Shown one piece after another: positions 34,968 to 43,027 of a stretch of DNA of 64,000 nt. Where the stretch lies: positions 2,914,001 through 2,978,000 of the forward strand of contig NZ_NEVM01000005.1 of the NCBI RefSeq assembly GCF_002261225.1, given 5' to 3'. Positions within the stretch are counted from its first letter, which is position 1. Each line of letters opens with the position of its first letter. This DNA comes from Bordetella genomosp. 10. Its GTDB lineage: Bacteria > Pseudomonadota > Gammaproteobacteria > Burkholderiales > Burkholderiaceae_B. The position numbers and the translations under genes are program-made. The notes under the pieces were generated by a model, which saw only the letters and a list, made by a program, of their open reading frames with translations, was not told the origin of the DNA and did no database searches.

Positions 34968-35903
34968 TCAATCGCCGTTCTTCTTGAACCCGAGCAGCGC
35001 CCAGTGGGACCGGTCCTGCACGCCGGGCATGGGAGACGGAAAAGGACGCGCCGTCCCGAACGCCCCTGACGGAAGTTCGCGAAACGAGATGACGCCGCTA
35101 TCCGTGTCCACGGCGTGCACCAGCTTCAACGACATATCGCGCCCTTCCCTGCGTATGAACAGAACGTAGTCGAACATCGACGCCAGGGCCTGGTGCATCG
35201 TGCCGACAGCCTGTTCCGCCGCCAATGCGTTGCGCGAGAATTTCCCCTCGTCCAGGCCCTCACGGTTCTCTATCTCCACGAGCATCCGGCATTCGCCGTA
35301 GCGCTTGATGCTTCGCCCCGCGTCGTCGCCGAGCAGGAACCGATAGACGAGATAGTCGGACATTCCGCGCCGGGACGCCACGGGCGGCTCCGCCAATATC
35401 CTCATCGCCTCGTCCTGGCGCTTGCCATCGCAGATCGCCGCCCGCAACAGGCATTCGATCTCGGAAATCCTGTTCGGTTTCGGGCACACCATCCACCTGT
35501 CGCCAACGAGGTAGGCGCGGCTATCCGGCAGATCCAACGGCGCCACCACGGATTCGATCACGGCATAAGAGGAGCTTCCATCGGCATTCTTTACAAACTG
35601 CGCGTGAACCGCCTGCGCGGGATCCATGGCGCAGGAGGCCCTTCCATGACTCGCCGCCCGCGCGCTGAATCCGCCGGAATACAGATCGATGGAAACACGC
35701 GCATGGGACGACGCACCGCCAGGCCTGCACGCCGCCCGCCCGCTTGCATGCGCGCGTGCCTGCCCCGCCGACGCACCAACGGCGCGCGCCCCCTCGGTCG
35801 CCTGCGCATCAGGCCACGAAGGAGAGCCACCGGAAGATGCCGGATCCGAAGCAGGACTGTCAGGGTTAAGAGAGTCGAGAGGGTTGAGAGGGTTGAGATG
35901 CAT
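34968..35903 (-). CDS. hypothetical protein, unrecognised (311 residues)
   Basis: I do not recognise a family. The ATG at 35903 has a strong AGGAGG site. The first 90 residues are a low-complexity Ser/Ala/Pro/Gly-rich tail that starts MHLNPLNPLDSLNPDSP, encoded by a 9-bp repeat. The remainder is a globular mixed alpha/beta domain (YAVIESVVAPLDLPD, AYLVGDRWMVCPKPNRISE, LVYRFLLGDDAG, MLVEIENREGLDE, SMFDYVLFIRREGRDMSLKL, FISWALLGF-type C-terminus). There is no signal peptide or membrane helix. A disordered Ser/Pro-rich N-terminus before a compact domain is the look of type III secretion substrates in Bordetella, but no secretion genes are in the window and this remains speculation. Confidence 0.7.
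   Translation of the reverse strand: MHLNPLNPLDSLNPDSPASDPASSGGSPSWPDAQATEGARAVGASAGQARAHASGRAACRPGGASSHARVSIDLYSGGFSARAASHGRASCAMDPAQAVHAQFVKNADGSSSYAVIESVVAPLDLPDSRAYLVGDRWMVCPKPNRISEIECLLRAAICDGKRQDEAMRILAEPPVASRRGMSDYLVYRFLLGDDAGRSIKRYGECRMLVEIENREGLDEGKFSRNALAAEQAVGTMHQALASMFDYVLFIRREGRDMSLKLVHAVDTDSGVISFRELPSGAFGTARPFPSPMPGVQDRSHWALLGFKKNGD
35862..35897. repeat. four 9-bp tandem units inside the start of the unknown gene
   Basis: Units AGGGTTAAG, AGAGTCGAG, AGGGTTGAG, AGGGTTGAG (plus-strand reading). The period is a multiple of three, so copy-number change would lengthen the Leu-Asn-Pro-like N-terminus without shifting the frame. Confidence 0.8.
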
Positions 35904-36026
35904 GGCGCTCCATCCTCCTGTAGGCAGTTGGCGGCGCTGATGGGAAACCAAAGCCGGCGGACCGGTTCCATCGATGCCTACCTTGAACCGGGCGCCGTAG
36001 CCCTCGCGCGGAGTCCGGCAATGCCG

Positions 36027-36032
36027 TATAAT
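36027..36032 (+). promoter_or_regulatory. possible -10 box of the XRE gene
   Basis: A perfect TATAAT, about 87 bp before the XRE-type ATG. No good -35 box stands 16-18 bp upstream, so a promoter is only likely, not certain. Confidence 0.35.
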
Positions 36033-36118
36033 CCCGCCCCATCCCCGTTGCCGACCCCGGCGCGGCGGCCTTGAACGAGGTGGCGGCGATGACGCGCGCT
36101 GCCTGAGCGATCCACGAT

Positions 36119-36370
36119 ATGAATAAAGCAGCCCCATCGGGGAATTCCGCCCGATGGCTGGCATCACGCATCAGCGAAGCCCGCAGCCGCGTAGGCCTGC
36201 CTCAAGCCGAGTTTGCCGACTTGCTTGGCGTCAGCGTCCGAACGCTGCAGGATTGGGAACAGGGCCGGCGCAACCCTTCCGGCGCGGCAAGGACCTTGTT
36301 GCAGGTGGCCATGCTTCACCCGGAAACCTTGCGCGACCTGCCCCCTTGGCATGCGGCCGAGCCAGCCTGA
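36119..36370 (+). CDS. XRE-family helix-turn-helix protein, antitoxin-like, orphan
   Basis: Small DNA-binding protein of 83 residues with a Cro/CI-type HTH at about 22-65 (SRVGLPQAEFADLLGVSVRTLQDWEQGRRNP). The C-terminal SGAARTLLQVAMLHPETL resembles HigA/NadS/MqsA antitoxins, in which this helix helps dimerise. Usually such a gene follows a RelE/HigB-type toxin of about 110 codons; the 215 bp upstream cannot encode one and downstream is rimO. It therefore looks like a solitary regulator or a remnant of a toxin-antitoxin pair. It ends 45 bp before rimO and may be co-transcribed with it. Confidence 0.82.
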   Translation: MNKAAPSGNSARWLASRISEARSRVGLPQAEFADLLGVSVRTLQDWEQGRRNPSGAARTLLQVAMLHPETLRDLPPWHAAEPA

Positions 36371-36415
36371 CATCACGAATCCTCGACGAATATCCCAGTC
36401 GCACGGCCCACGCCG

Positions 36416-37900
36416 GTGCGCGAACCTACGGTGAATAGATTGGAAGTCCTAGAAAAATCCCGGCCCGGCAGCGGCGCCGACAAGACGCCCGGCAAGGCCG
36501 CGGCCATCGATGCCCGCGGCGGCAATGGCGCCGGCAACGGCAAGACCGGCAACGACGGCCCCGGCGACGGCCGCACGCCCCGCGTGGGGTTTGTTTCGCT
36601 CGGCTGTCCGAAAGCGCTCGTCGACTCCGAGCGCATCCTCACGCAACTGCGCACCGAGGGCTATGAGGTCACGCCTTCCTACGACGATGCCGACGTGGTG
36701 GTGGTCAACACCTGTGGCTTCATCGACAGCGCCAAGGCGGAATCGCTGGAAGCCATCGGCGAGGCCATCGCGGAGAACGGCAAGGTCATCGTGACGGGCT
36801 GCATGGGCGTGGAAGAAGCCGTCATCCGCAACGTGCATCCCAGCGTGCTGGCCGTCACCGGCCCGCAGCAGTACGAGGAAGTGGTGCGCGCGGTGCACGA
36901 CGCGGCGCCGCCCAAGGCCGACCACAATCCCTACCTGGACCTGGTGCCGCCGCAAGGCGTCAAGCTGACGCCGCGCCACTACGCCTACCTGAAGATCTCC
37001 GAAGGCTGCAATCACCGTTGCAGCTTCTGCATCATTCCCTCCATGCGCGGCGACCTGGTCAGCCGGCCGGTGGGCGACGTGCTGAACGAGGCCGAGCGCC
37101 TGGTGAAGGCCGGCGTGAAGGAACTGCTGGTGATTTCGCAGGACACCAGCGCCTACGGCGTCGACGTCAAGTTCCGCAGCGGCTTCTGGAACGGCCGTCC
37201 GGTGAAGACCCGCATGACGGAGCTGTGCTCGGCCCTGTCGGACCTGGGCGTGTGGACCCGCCTGCACTACGTCTATCCCTATCCGCACGTCGACGAGGTG
37301 ATTCCGCTGATGGCCGAGGGCAAGATCCTGCCCTACCTGGACATCCCCTTCCAGCACGCCAGCCCGCGCGTGCTCAAGGCGATGAAGCGCCCGGCCTTCG
37401 AAGACAAGACGCTGGCGCGCATCAAGCGCTGGCGCGAGACCTGTCCGGACCTGACGCTGCGCTCCACCTTCATCGTCGGCTTCCCCGGCGAGACCGAGGA
37501 AGACTTCCAGTACCTGCTGGACTGGATGAGCGAAGCGCAACTCGACCGCGTCGGCTGTTTCCAGTATTCGCCGGTGGACGGCGCGCCCGCCAACGCGCTG
37601 GAAGGCCACGTGTCCGACGAAGTGAAGCAGGAACGCTGGGAGCGCTTCATGGCGCACCAGCAGGCGATTTCCGCCGAGCGCCTGCAAGCCAAGGTGGGCC
37701 GCGAGATCGACGTGCTGATCGACGAGGTCGACGAAGACGGCGCCGTCGGCCGCAGCAGCGCCGACGCGCCGGAGATCGACGGCAGCGTCTACCTTTCGTC
37801 GGACCGCGACCTGAAGCCGGGCGACATGGTGCGCGCGGTGGTCACGGACGCGGACGAGTACGACCTGTGGGCCGACGAGGTCGATACGCCGCGCCTGTGA
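36416..37900 (+). CDS. rimO: ribosomal protein uS12 methylthiotransferase RimO
   Basis: Radical-SAM enzyme of 494 residues that methylthiolates Asp89 of ribosomal protein S12. The N-terminal UPF0004 domain has [38 protein letters not shown] and VTGCMGVEE (second cluster cysteines). The radical-SAM CxxxCxxC is Cys198/Cys202/Cys205 in [15 protein letters not shown]-terminal TRAM domain ends the protein. About 55 residues precede the usual start and are Gly/Asn/Asp/Lys-rich; the GTG at 36416 is used, with a further in-frame GTG at 36431, and neither has a clear ribosome site. The gene is flanked on both sides by accessory genes. Confidence 0.95.
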   Translation: MREPTVNRLEVLEKSRPGSGADKTPGKAAAIDARGGNGAGNGKTGNDGPGDGRTPRVGFVSLGCPKALVDSERILTQLRTEGYEVTPSYDDADVVVVNTCGFIDSAKAESLEAIGEAIAENGKVIVTGCMGVEEAVIRNVHPSVLAVTGPQQYEEVVRAVHDAAPPKADHNPYLDLVPPQGVKLTPRHYAYLKISEGCNHRCSFCIIPSMRGDLVSRPVGDVLNEAERLVKAGVKELLVISQDTSAYGVDVKFRSGFWNGRPVKTRMTELCSALSDLGVWTRLHYVYPYPHVDEVIPLMAEGKILPYLDIPFQHASPRVLKAMKRPAFEDKTLARIKRWRETCPDLTLRSTFIVGFPGETEEDFQYLLDWMSEAQLDRVGCFQYSPVDGAPANALEGHVSDEVKQERWERFMAHQQAISAERLQAKVGREIDVLIDEVDEDGAVGRSSADAPEIDGSVYLSSDRDLKPGDMVRAVVTDADEYDLWADEVDTPRL

Positions 37901-37959
37901 TCCGGATCCACGGACGGCAAGAAAACCATCCCCGTTGAACCGCTTGAACCGCCCCCGCG

Positions 37960-37988
37960 CCGTACCCGCGCCTGGCCGCGGGGTACGG
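37960..37988. terminator. hairpin between convergent rimO and Rhs/TccC genes
   Basis: CCGTACCC (37960-37967) pairs with GGGTACGG (37981-37988), with GCG/CGC extending the stem inside. CTTTTT follows at about 38001. It may serve as terminator for rimO, though the T-run is 13 bases past the stem. Confidence 0.5.
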
Positions 37989-38004
37989 TTCACGGGTTCG
38001 CTTT

Positions 38005-41000
38005 TTACGGCGGCGGTTCGGCAACAGTGGCGCGCCCGGCGGGAAGGGGCCGCCTCACAAGCAGTCTTTGTGCTGGATCGCCATGCCTGGAAATTAGCTG
38101 CCGGTATTTATAGGCGCTCACGATCGAGGCTTTCTCGCTTGCGCTGAAGTCGAAATCCACCGGGCCGCCGCGCGCTTTTTGGGCGATCATCTTTTTGATT
38201 ACGGTGCTACGAGCCGAGCTCATCACAGGCGGCGACTCGCCATCATGTATGAAAAACTGCCTCGTCCCATGCGAGTCGGCCAAGAGTCCTGACAGCATCG
38301 TGCGATCCCCATAGCGGACACCGCCTGGGTTCATCCGCACGCTGGCCTCCATGCTTTTCATATAGTCTTCAGGATGATCGAGACCGAATATCGCGTGTCC
38401 TCCTTCGTGAATCAGCACCATGCGCAGGGACGCCGCGGCGACTGCTCCGCGAGCCGACTCGCTTAACGAAGACGCCCACTCGGAAATGAGGGCGTGATCG
38501 TTTTTCGCTTTCTGCAATTGATCATCGAACCACTGCCCGTTCAGTTCGGGACTCTGCAGGTAATGCATTAAAAACGAATCCAGCTCGCGCACGGACTGCT
38601 TCGAGCCGAGAACGATACGACCGACATACCGCTCGCCCTCGTCTTTCAGACGCACCGGGATACGCAGCGCCCATGCGATGGCATGAAAGCCGTCGCCGAC
38701 ATCTTCCGCCGCTCCGACCGTGAATAACAGATTCGCATCGGACGAATTTTCCGCTTTGCCTACGGAGACATCCACTTCCCGCGCGGTACGGGAGAGCACG
38801 CGCATTGCTTCGTCGATTTGCGCGTCATAATCCACGTCGACCGGAATGCCCGCAACAGTGAAGGATGGGCGGTGGCCGCCGAAATCGACGAAATAACGGA
38901 TGGCAGGGCCAAACAATGCCCGCGGCGACGTTATCCTGCCGTCCAGGCCGGCCATGAAGGCCACCACGTTGGTGATCTTGGCGCCATCGACGATCCGTTG
39001 GATTTCGGCGGCATCGACGGCGATGTCCTCGTGATTCGTCGCCCATGCAGGGCGCGTGTCATCATCGCCGGTGCACCTGTCCAGTTCGTCGAGCAAGCTC
39101 GCGGTTGGCGACTCGGTGTCCAGGTCGGCATCCTCGACGCGGCTCGCGGAAGGACGGGTAAAGCAGGAAGTGAATGCCCCCGTTACGCTTTGCCAGAACG
39201 ACCGCGGCTCCTCTCCCACCGCACCGAATGCATCGACCAGGGTCGCCGGGTTATTCCCCATGGCGCGATACAGGTTGAGCCCGTCTATCGCGCCAGCCGG
39301 GTCCGGACTTATCCATCGCCCCGTCCAGGGCTGGTAATAGCGCAGGCCGTAGTAATAGAAGCCCGTCGTATCGCGCTCCTTGCCGCAATAGCGGATGAAC
39401 TTGTATTTGACTTCGCTGTCGGTGCGTGAGGTCAGCACCGCCGTGCCGCCGTAGGGATAGTATTCCTCCCGCGTGATGACGTTGCCGTCCTCGTCGGTTT
39501 CGAGCGAGCAGGAGTCCTGACGATCGGCGTATCGGTAGCGCAGTTGCAGGTTGGGCATATCCGCGGGCTGGCCCGTGCCGTCGGGCCAGTTCAAGACGCG
39601 CGCGCCGTCGTCCAGCACGATCACTTCCAGCCGCTCGCCGGTGCCTGTGTCGCCGCGCAATTCCAGGCCGGGGAGATAGCGGGTGTCCGTGTGGTTCCAG
39701 ATGCTGCCGGCCTTGCTGCTGCCGTATTTGCGCACGCGTTGGCCGTCGCCATCGTAGGCATACTGTTCGCGGTCGCTCTCGCTCCAATCGGAAACCTGTC
39801 CCTGCCCGGGATCGCGGTAGGCCGTGACCACGCAATAAAGACGATGCAGGGGCGTCCAATACATCGGCTGGTTGACATTGCCGTCCATGCATATGCTTTT
39901 TCCGGCGCCGTCGAAGTAATCGTCGATGTTCTCCGGCGTCGGCCCCGAACCGTTGGCCGTACACACGGCGCGGTTGCTGGCACGGCCCACGGCCAGGTTA
40001 CGCGTGGGAGGCGTCGCGCCGGTCCAGTCGGCGCAGCCGATGGCGGTGAGATTGCCGCCGAGGTCGTAGGTATAGCGGCGCGTGTAGGGCCGATAGTCGG
40101 GCGTGCTCGACGGGCTGAAGGCGCCGCCCGGCCAGTCGGTGCCTTTAGGGGTGTCGTCGACGTAGTTCTCGCGGCCGCTGGCGCTGGTCAGTCGATACAG
40201 CGCATCGTAGGCGTAGGCCCGGTCGGGCGTGGTCATGCGATTGCGGAAGAAACCGACCTGCGCGCCGGCGCCCGCGTCGGACAGGGCGGTGACGTTGCCC
40301 ACGCCATCGTAGGTATAGGTCAACGCCTGGAGCGTGGTCGTGGCTGCGTGGCCGGCGGCCGAAGTCCGCGATGCCGTCATGGAAACCAGGCGTTGGGTCG
40401 CCTGAGGTTCATAGGCATGCACGACCTGGATCCGGTTGGCGTCGCTGCGGGTGTCGATTCCCCCGGCCGCCGTATAGGTGACGGCGGCGGTGACAGGCAT
40501 GAGGCCGCCGCCGGCAGGCGTGACCGAAACCGAATACTTGCGCCCGGCGCGGTCGTAGGCCGTGTGCTGCCGATGGCCCCTGGCGTCGGTCCGGACCAGC
40601 ACCTGGGACAGGGCGTTGAGCGTCCAGCACGTCGAATAGGGATCGCCCGGCTCCAGAAGCATCCTGTTCCGGGCAAACGGCGGTTTGGTGTCGGCGGGAT
40701 CCCAGGTGTTGTCCGGATCGCACGTCGCGGCCAGGAAAAAACGGTCCTGCCGCAAGGCGGCGGGCTCACCGTCGTCGCCTTGCACGCCATAGCCCAGGGC
40801 GCTCATGTCGAGCAGGCCCGCGGTATCGAAATGCTGGAGCAATTGCCCGCGCTGGTTGGCGTTGCGCGGATCGCTGGCGTCATGCGGATCGTAGGCGGCG
40901 CCCGCCGGCCCGCCGTAATCGCCATACCACCACAAATCGGTCGAGCCGGCGGGTACGTTGGCCGGCTCCTCGGTAATGGATTGCAGGGTGCGGTCGCGCC

Positions 41001-41400
41001 GCGCCGGCCGGCCCAGGGCATCGTAATACTGGAAGACGGCGATCTCGTTGTCGCGCTTCTGTCCGGCATCGCGTCCCCGGCTGGATTGCCAGAAGGGCCG
41101 GCCCGCGATATCCGCGCAGGCCAGCGACGTGCCGCCGTCCGCGCTCGCGGTTGCCAGCGCCTGGCCGGTCAGCGCCGGGGTGTAGCGGGCGTTCAGCGTC
41201 GAGCCGCCGAAAAAGCGCGGGTCCTGCGACGCAACCAGTTGGTCCAGGGCGTTATATGCCAGCGCCTCGACGCACTGAGCCGCCACCGCCCCCGCGACAG
41301 CCCGGTTGTAGCGCAGCGTACGCACCTCCAGCCCGCGATTGTCGCGGACGGTGATTGTCGGCGTACCGGCGCAGAGGGGCGGCATGGATGATGTGTTCAA
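38005..41400 (-). CDS. Rhs/TccC-type toxin with C-terminal metzincin-like domain
   Basis: Protein of 1131 residues resembling the TccC (TcC) component of insecticidal Tc toxins. It begins with TPTITVRDNRGLEVRTLRYNR, the typical TccC opening, then many YD/Rhs repeats (about 30-680, such as YTYDGVGNVTAL and YAYDALYRLTSASG). The Rhs core YYGLRYYQPWTGRWISPDPAG ends at about residue 726 (NNPATLVDAFG). Rhs cores form a shell and autocleave a variable C-terminal effector. Here the effector is about 405 residues and contains HEGGHAIFGLDHPE (His998, Glu999, His1002, His1009) plus a possible Met-turn PVMSS (Met1060), pointing to a zinc protease. No TcA/TcB partners or immunity gene adjoin. The effector coding region is much lower in GC than the core. 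Start is TTG at 41400; the ATG at 41385 is an alternative. Confidence 0.88.
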   Translation of the reverse strand: MNTSSMPPLCAGTPTITVRDNRGLEVRTLRYNRAVAGAVAAQCVEALAYNALDQLVASQDPRFFGGSTLNARYTPALTGQALATASADGGTSLACADIAGRPFWQSSRGRDAGQKRDNEIAVFQYYDALGRPARRDRTLQSITEEPANVPAGSTDLWWYGDYGGPAGAAYDPHDASDPRNANQRGQLLQHFDTAGLLDMSALGYGVQGDDGEPAALRQDRFFLAATCDPDNTWDPADTKPPFARNRMLLEPGDPYSTCWTLNALSQVLVRTDARGHRQHTAYDRAGRKYSVSVTPAGGGLMPVTAAVTYTAAGGIDTRSDANRIQVVHAYEPQATQRLVSMTASRTSAAGHAATTTLQALTYTYDGVGNVTALSDAGAGAQVGFFRNRMTTPDRAYAYDALYRLTSASGRENYVDDTPKGTDWPGGAFSPSSTPDYRPYTRRYTYDLGGNLTAIGCADWTGATPPTRNLAVGRASNRAVCTANGSGPTPENIDDYFDGAGKSICMDGNVNQPMYWTPLHRLYCVVTAYRDPGQGQVSDWSESDREQYAYDGDGQRVRKYGSSKAGSIWNHTDTRYLPGLELRGDTGTGERLEVIVLDDGARVLNWPDGTGQPADMPNLQLRYRYADRQDSCSLETDEDGNVITREEYYPYGGTAVLTSRTDSEVKYKFIRYCGKERDTTGFYYYGLRYYQPWTGRWISPDPAGAIDGLNLYRAMGNNPATLVDAFGAVGEEPRSFWQSVTGAFTSCFTRPSASRVEDADLDTESPTASLLDELDRCTGDDDTRPAWATNHEDIAVDAAEIQRIVDGAKITNVVAFMAGLDGRITSPRALFGPAIRYFVDFGGHRPSFTVAGIPVDVDYDAQIDEAMRVLSRTAREVDVSVGKAENSSDANLLFTVGAAEDVGDGFHAIAWALRIPVRLKDEGERYVGRIVLGSKQSVRELDSFLMHYLQSPELNGQWFDDQLQKAKNDHALISEWASSLSESARGAVAAASLRMVLIHEGGHAIFGLDHPEDYMKSMEASVRMNPGGVRYGDRTMLSGLLADSHGTRQFFIHDGESPPVMSSARSTVIKKMIAQKARGGPVDFDFSASEKASIVSAYKYRQLISRHGDPAQRLLVRRPLPAGRATVAEPPP

Positions 41401-41514
41401 GGAATGGACCCTGTAGCCCTCCTTGTAGCGATATGCGCGATGGGCCGCGGTTGCGCGCCATCCGTTTTCTTTTGCATTCCCGCAGCGTTCGGCGCGAGCC
41501 GGCCGGCAAACACG

Positions 41515-41546
41515 AAAACCCGCGCCGCGGCATGCCGCGGCGCGGG
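41515..41546 (-). terminator. terminator of the ferritin-like gene (28-bp perfect palindrome)
   Basis: 41519-41546 is a perfect 28-bp GC-rich palindrome centred on CATG. In the minus direction it is followed by TTTT, 24 bp after the ferritin-like stop codon. It also separates that gene from the Rhs/TccC gene on the same strand. Confidence 0.75.
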
Positions 41547-41570
41547 TGTGGCCCCGCCGTAGGTGAAATT

Positions 41571-42119
41571 TCAGTCAAGAAAGTCCGCCAGATCGTCGGC
41601 GTGCTCCTCCTCGACCGCGAGAATCTGCTCCAGCAGGCGGCGCGTGGTCGGATCCTTGTCGCCGACGTATTCCACCATCTGCTTGTAGCTGTCGATGGCG
41701 ACGCGCTCGGCGATGAGGTTTTCCTTGATCATTTCTTCCAGCGTATTGGCCTCGACGTATTCCGAATGGCTGAGCTTGCTCAGCCGGTCGGGATTCAGGT
41801 CGGGCGCGCCGCCCAACTGGACGATGCGCTCGGCCAGGCTGTCGGCGTGCTGCTGCTCTTCGGTCGCGTGCTCGGCGAATTCGGCGGCCACGGGCTCGGC
41901 GTTCATGCCGCGGGCCATGAAAAAGTGGCGCTTGTAGCGCAGCACACAGACGATTTCCGTGGCCAGCGCCTCGTTGAGCAGCTTGAGCACGGTTTCGCGG
42001 TCCGCGCGATAGCTGTCGGTGACGGCGCCGTCCTCGATGTCCTTGCGCGCCTTCTTGCGGATGGCGCCGACGTCAATCTTGAAGTCTTTTTTTTCGGCCG
42101 AACGGGTGGGCATATCCAT
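41571..42119 (-). CDS. ferritin-like di-iron domain protein (bacterioferritin/Dps-like)
   Basis: Four-helix-bundle protein of 182 residues. Metal-binding residues are visible in LLNEALATEIVCVLRYKRHFF, EHATEEQQHADSLAERIVQLGG, ENLIAERVAIDSYKQMVEY and ILAVEEEHADDLADFL, the E, ExxH, E, ExxH pattern of ferritin-like di-iron proteins. Likely iron storage or oxidative-stress protection in the cytoplasm. The ATG at 42119 (MDMPTRSAEKKDFKID) has an AGGAG site; further in-frame upstream sequence lacks family similarity. It is divergent from the LOG-family gene. Confidence 0.88.
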   Translation of the reverse strand: MDMPTRSAEKKDFKIDVGAIRKKARKDIEDGAVTDSYRADRETVLKLLNEALATEIVCVLRYKRHFFMARGMNAEPVAAEFAEHATEEQQHADSLAERIVQLGGAPDLNPDRLSKLSHSEYVEANTLEEMIKENLIAERVAIDSYKQMVEYVGDKDPTTRRLLEQILAVEEEHADDLADFLD

Positions 42120-42435
42120 GGCGTACTCTCCTGATCGCGTTGCGGTGAATGAAACGGCGTCCTGCGACGCCGTTTCGGCGGAATCCCCGGCCGGAGCCGC
42201 CTGCCCGTCGAGCAGGCCGGGCGGCCGCGGACCCGCTGTGGTCGGGGAGTGTCGCAAGCGCCGTGCCGCGGGCGTCCCCGCCCCGGCGCGGACGGCGGAA
42301 AAATATGCGTAAACTACCCAGCTTGCCCCGGGCGCACCGCCGTCCGGCCGGGCGGCCCCGCGCCGCCGTGGAACCGGCCAGCAGGAAAACGCCATGCGTC
42401 CCCGCGGCCGGCCCTCCCGCATTTCCGACGTATTC

Positions 42436-43023
42436 ATGGCACTTGAAAATATTTGCGTCTATCTGGGCTCCAACTCGGGCCGCCGGCCCGTCTATGTGGA
42501 ACAGGCCGCCGCCTTCGGCCGTGAACTCGCCAGGCGCGGCCTGGGCCTGGTCTATGGCGGCGCGCGCGCCGGCACCATGGGCGTGCTGGCCGACGCGGTC
42601 CTGGCCGCGGGCGGCCGCGTCATCGGCGTGATTCCCGAATCGCTGGTGCAGAAGGAAATGGCCCACGCGGGCCTGACCGAGCAGCACATCGTCGGCTCCA
42701 TGCACGAACGCAAGACCATGATGGTGGAGCGCGCCGACGGCTTCGTCGCCCTGCCCGGCGGCGCCGGCACGTTCGAGGAAATCTTCGAGACCTGGACCTG
42801 GGCGCAGCTCGGCATGCACAAGAAGCCCTGCGGCCTGCTCAACATCGCGGGCTTCTACGACAAGCTGGCCGAATTCCTCGACCATGCCCGGGAGGAAGCC
42901 TTCATGCGTCCCGAACATCGCGCGATGCTGATGGTGGAAAACGATCCCGGCAAGCTGCTGGACCGTTTCGCGCACTACACGGCGCCCACCGTTTCCAAAT
43001 GGATCACCCCCGGAGAACATTGA
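42436..43023 (+). CDS. LOG-family protein (cytokinin riboside 5'-monophosphate phosphoribohydrolase)
   Basis: Nucleotide hydrolase of 195 residues in the Rossmann-like LOG family, which cleaves ribose 5-phosphate from (cytokinin) nucleoside monophosphates. Signature motif PGGAGTFEEIFE is present at about residues 110-121; NICVYLGSNSGRRP and GLVYGGARAGTMGVLADAVLAAGG form the nucleotide-binding part. ATG at 42436 was chosen, giving MALENICVYLGS, the usual N-terminus. It is separated by 4 bp from the next gene, so they form an operon. In bacteria without cytokinin the role is probably AMP/nucleotide salvage. Confidence 0.9.
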   Translation: MALENICVYLGSNSGRRPVYVEQAAAFGRELARRGLGLVYGGARAGTMGVLADAVLAAGGRVIGVIPESLVQKEMAHAGLTEQHIVGSMHERKTMMVERADGFVALPGGAGTFEEIFETWTWAQLGMHKKPCGLLNIAGFYDKLAEFLDHAREEAFMRPEHRAMLMVENDPGKLLDRFAHYTAPTVSKWITPGEH

Positions 43024-43027
43024 CGCC

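Noticed and set aside
36119..36370. A complete toxin-antitoxin pair
   Set aside because: Only the antitoxin-like part is present; no toxin-size ORF with RelE/HigB features on either side.
38005..41400. Type VI or contact-dependent inhibition Rhs locus
   Set aside because: No VgrG, PAAR, Hcp or immunity gene is near, and the N-terminus matches TccC proteins instead of PAAR-Rhs.
41519..41546. 28-bp perfect palindrome as a replication or recombination site
   Set aside because: It is followed by a T-run in the minus direction and lies just after a minus-strand gene, so a terminator explains it.
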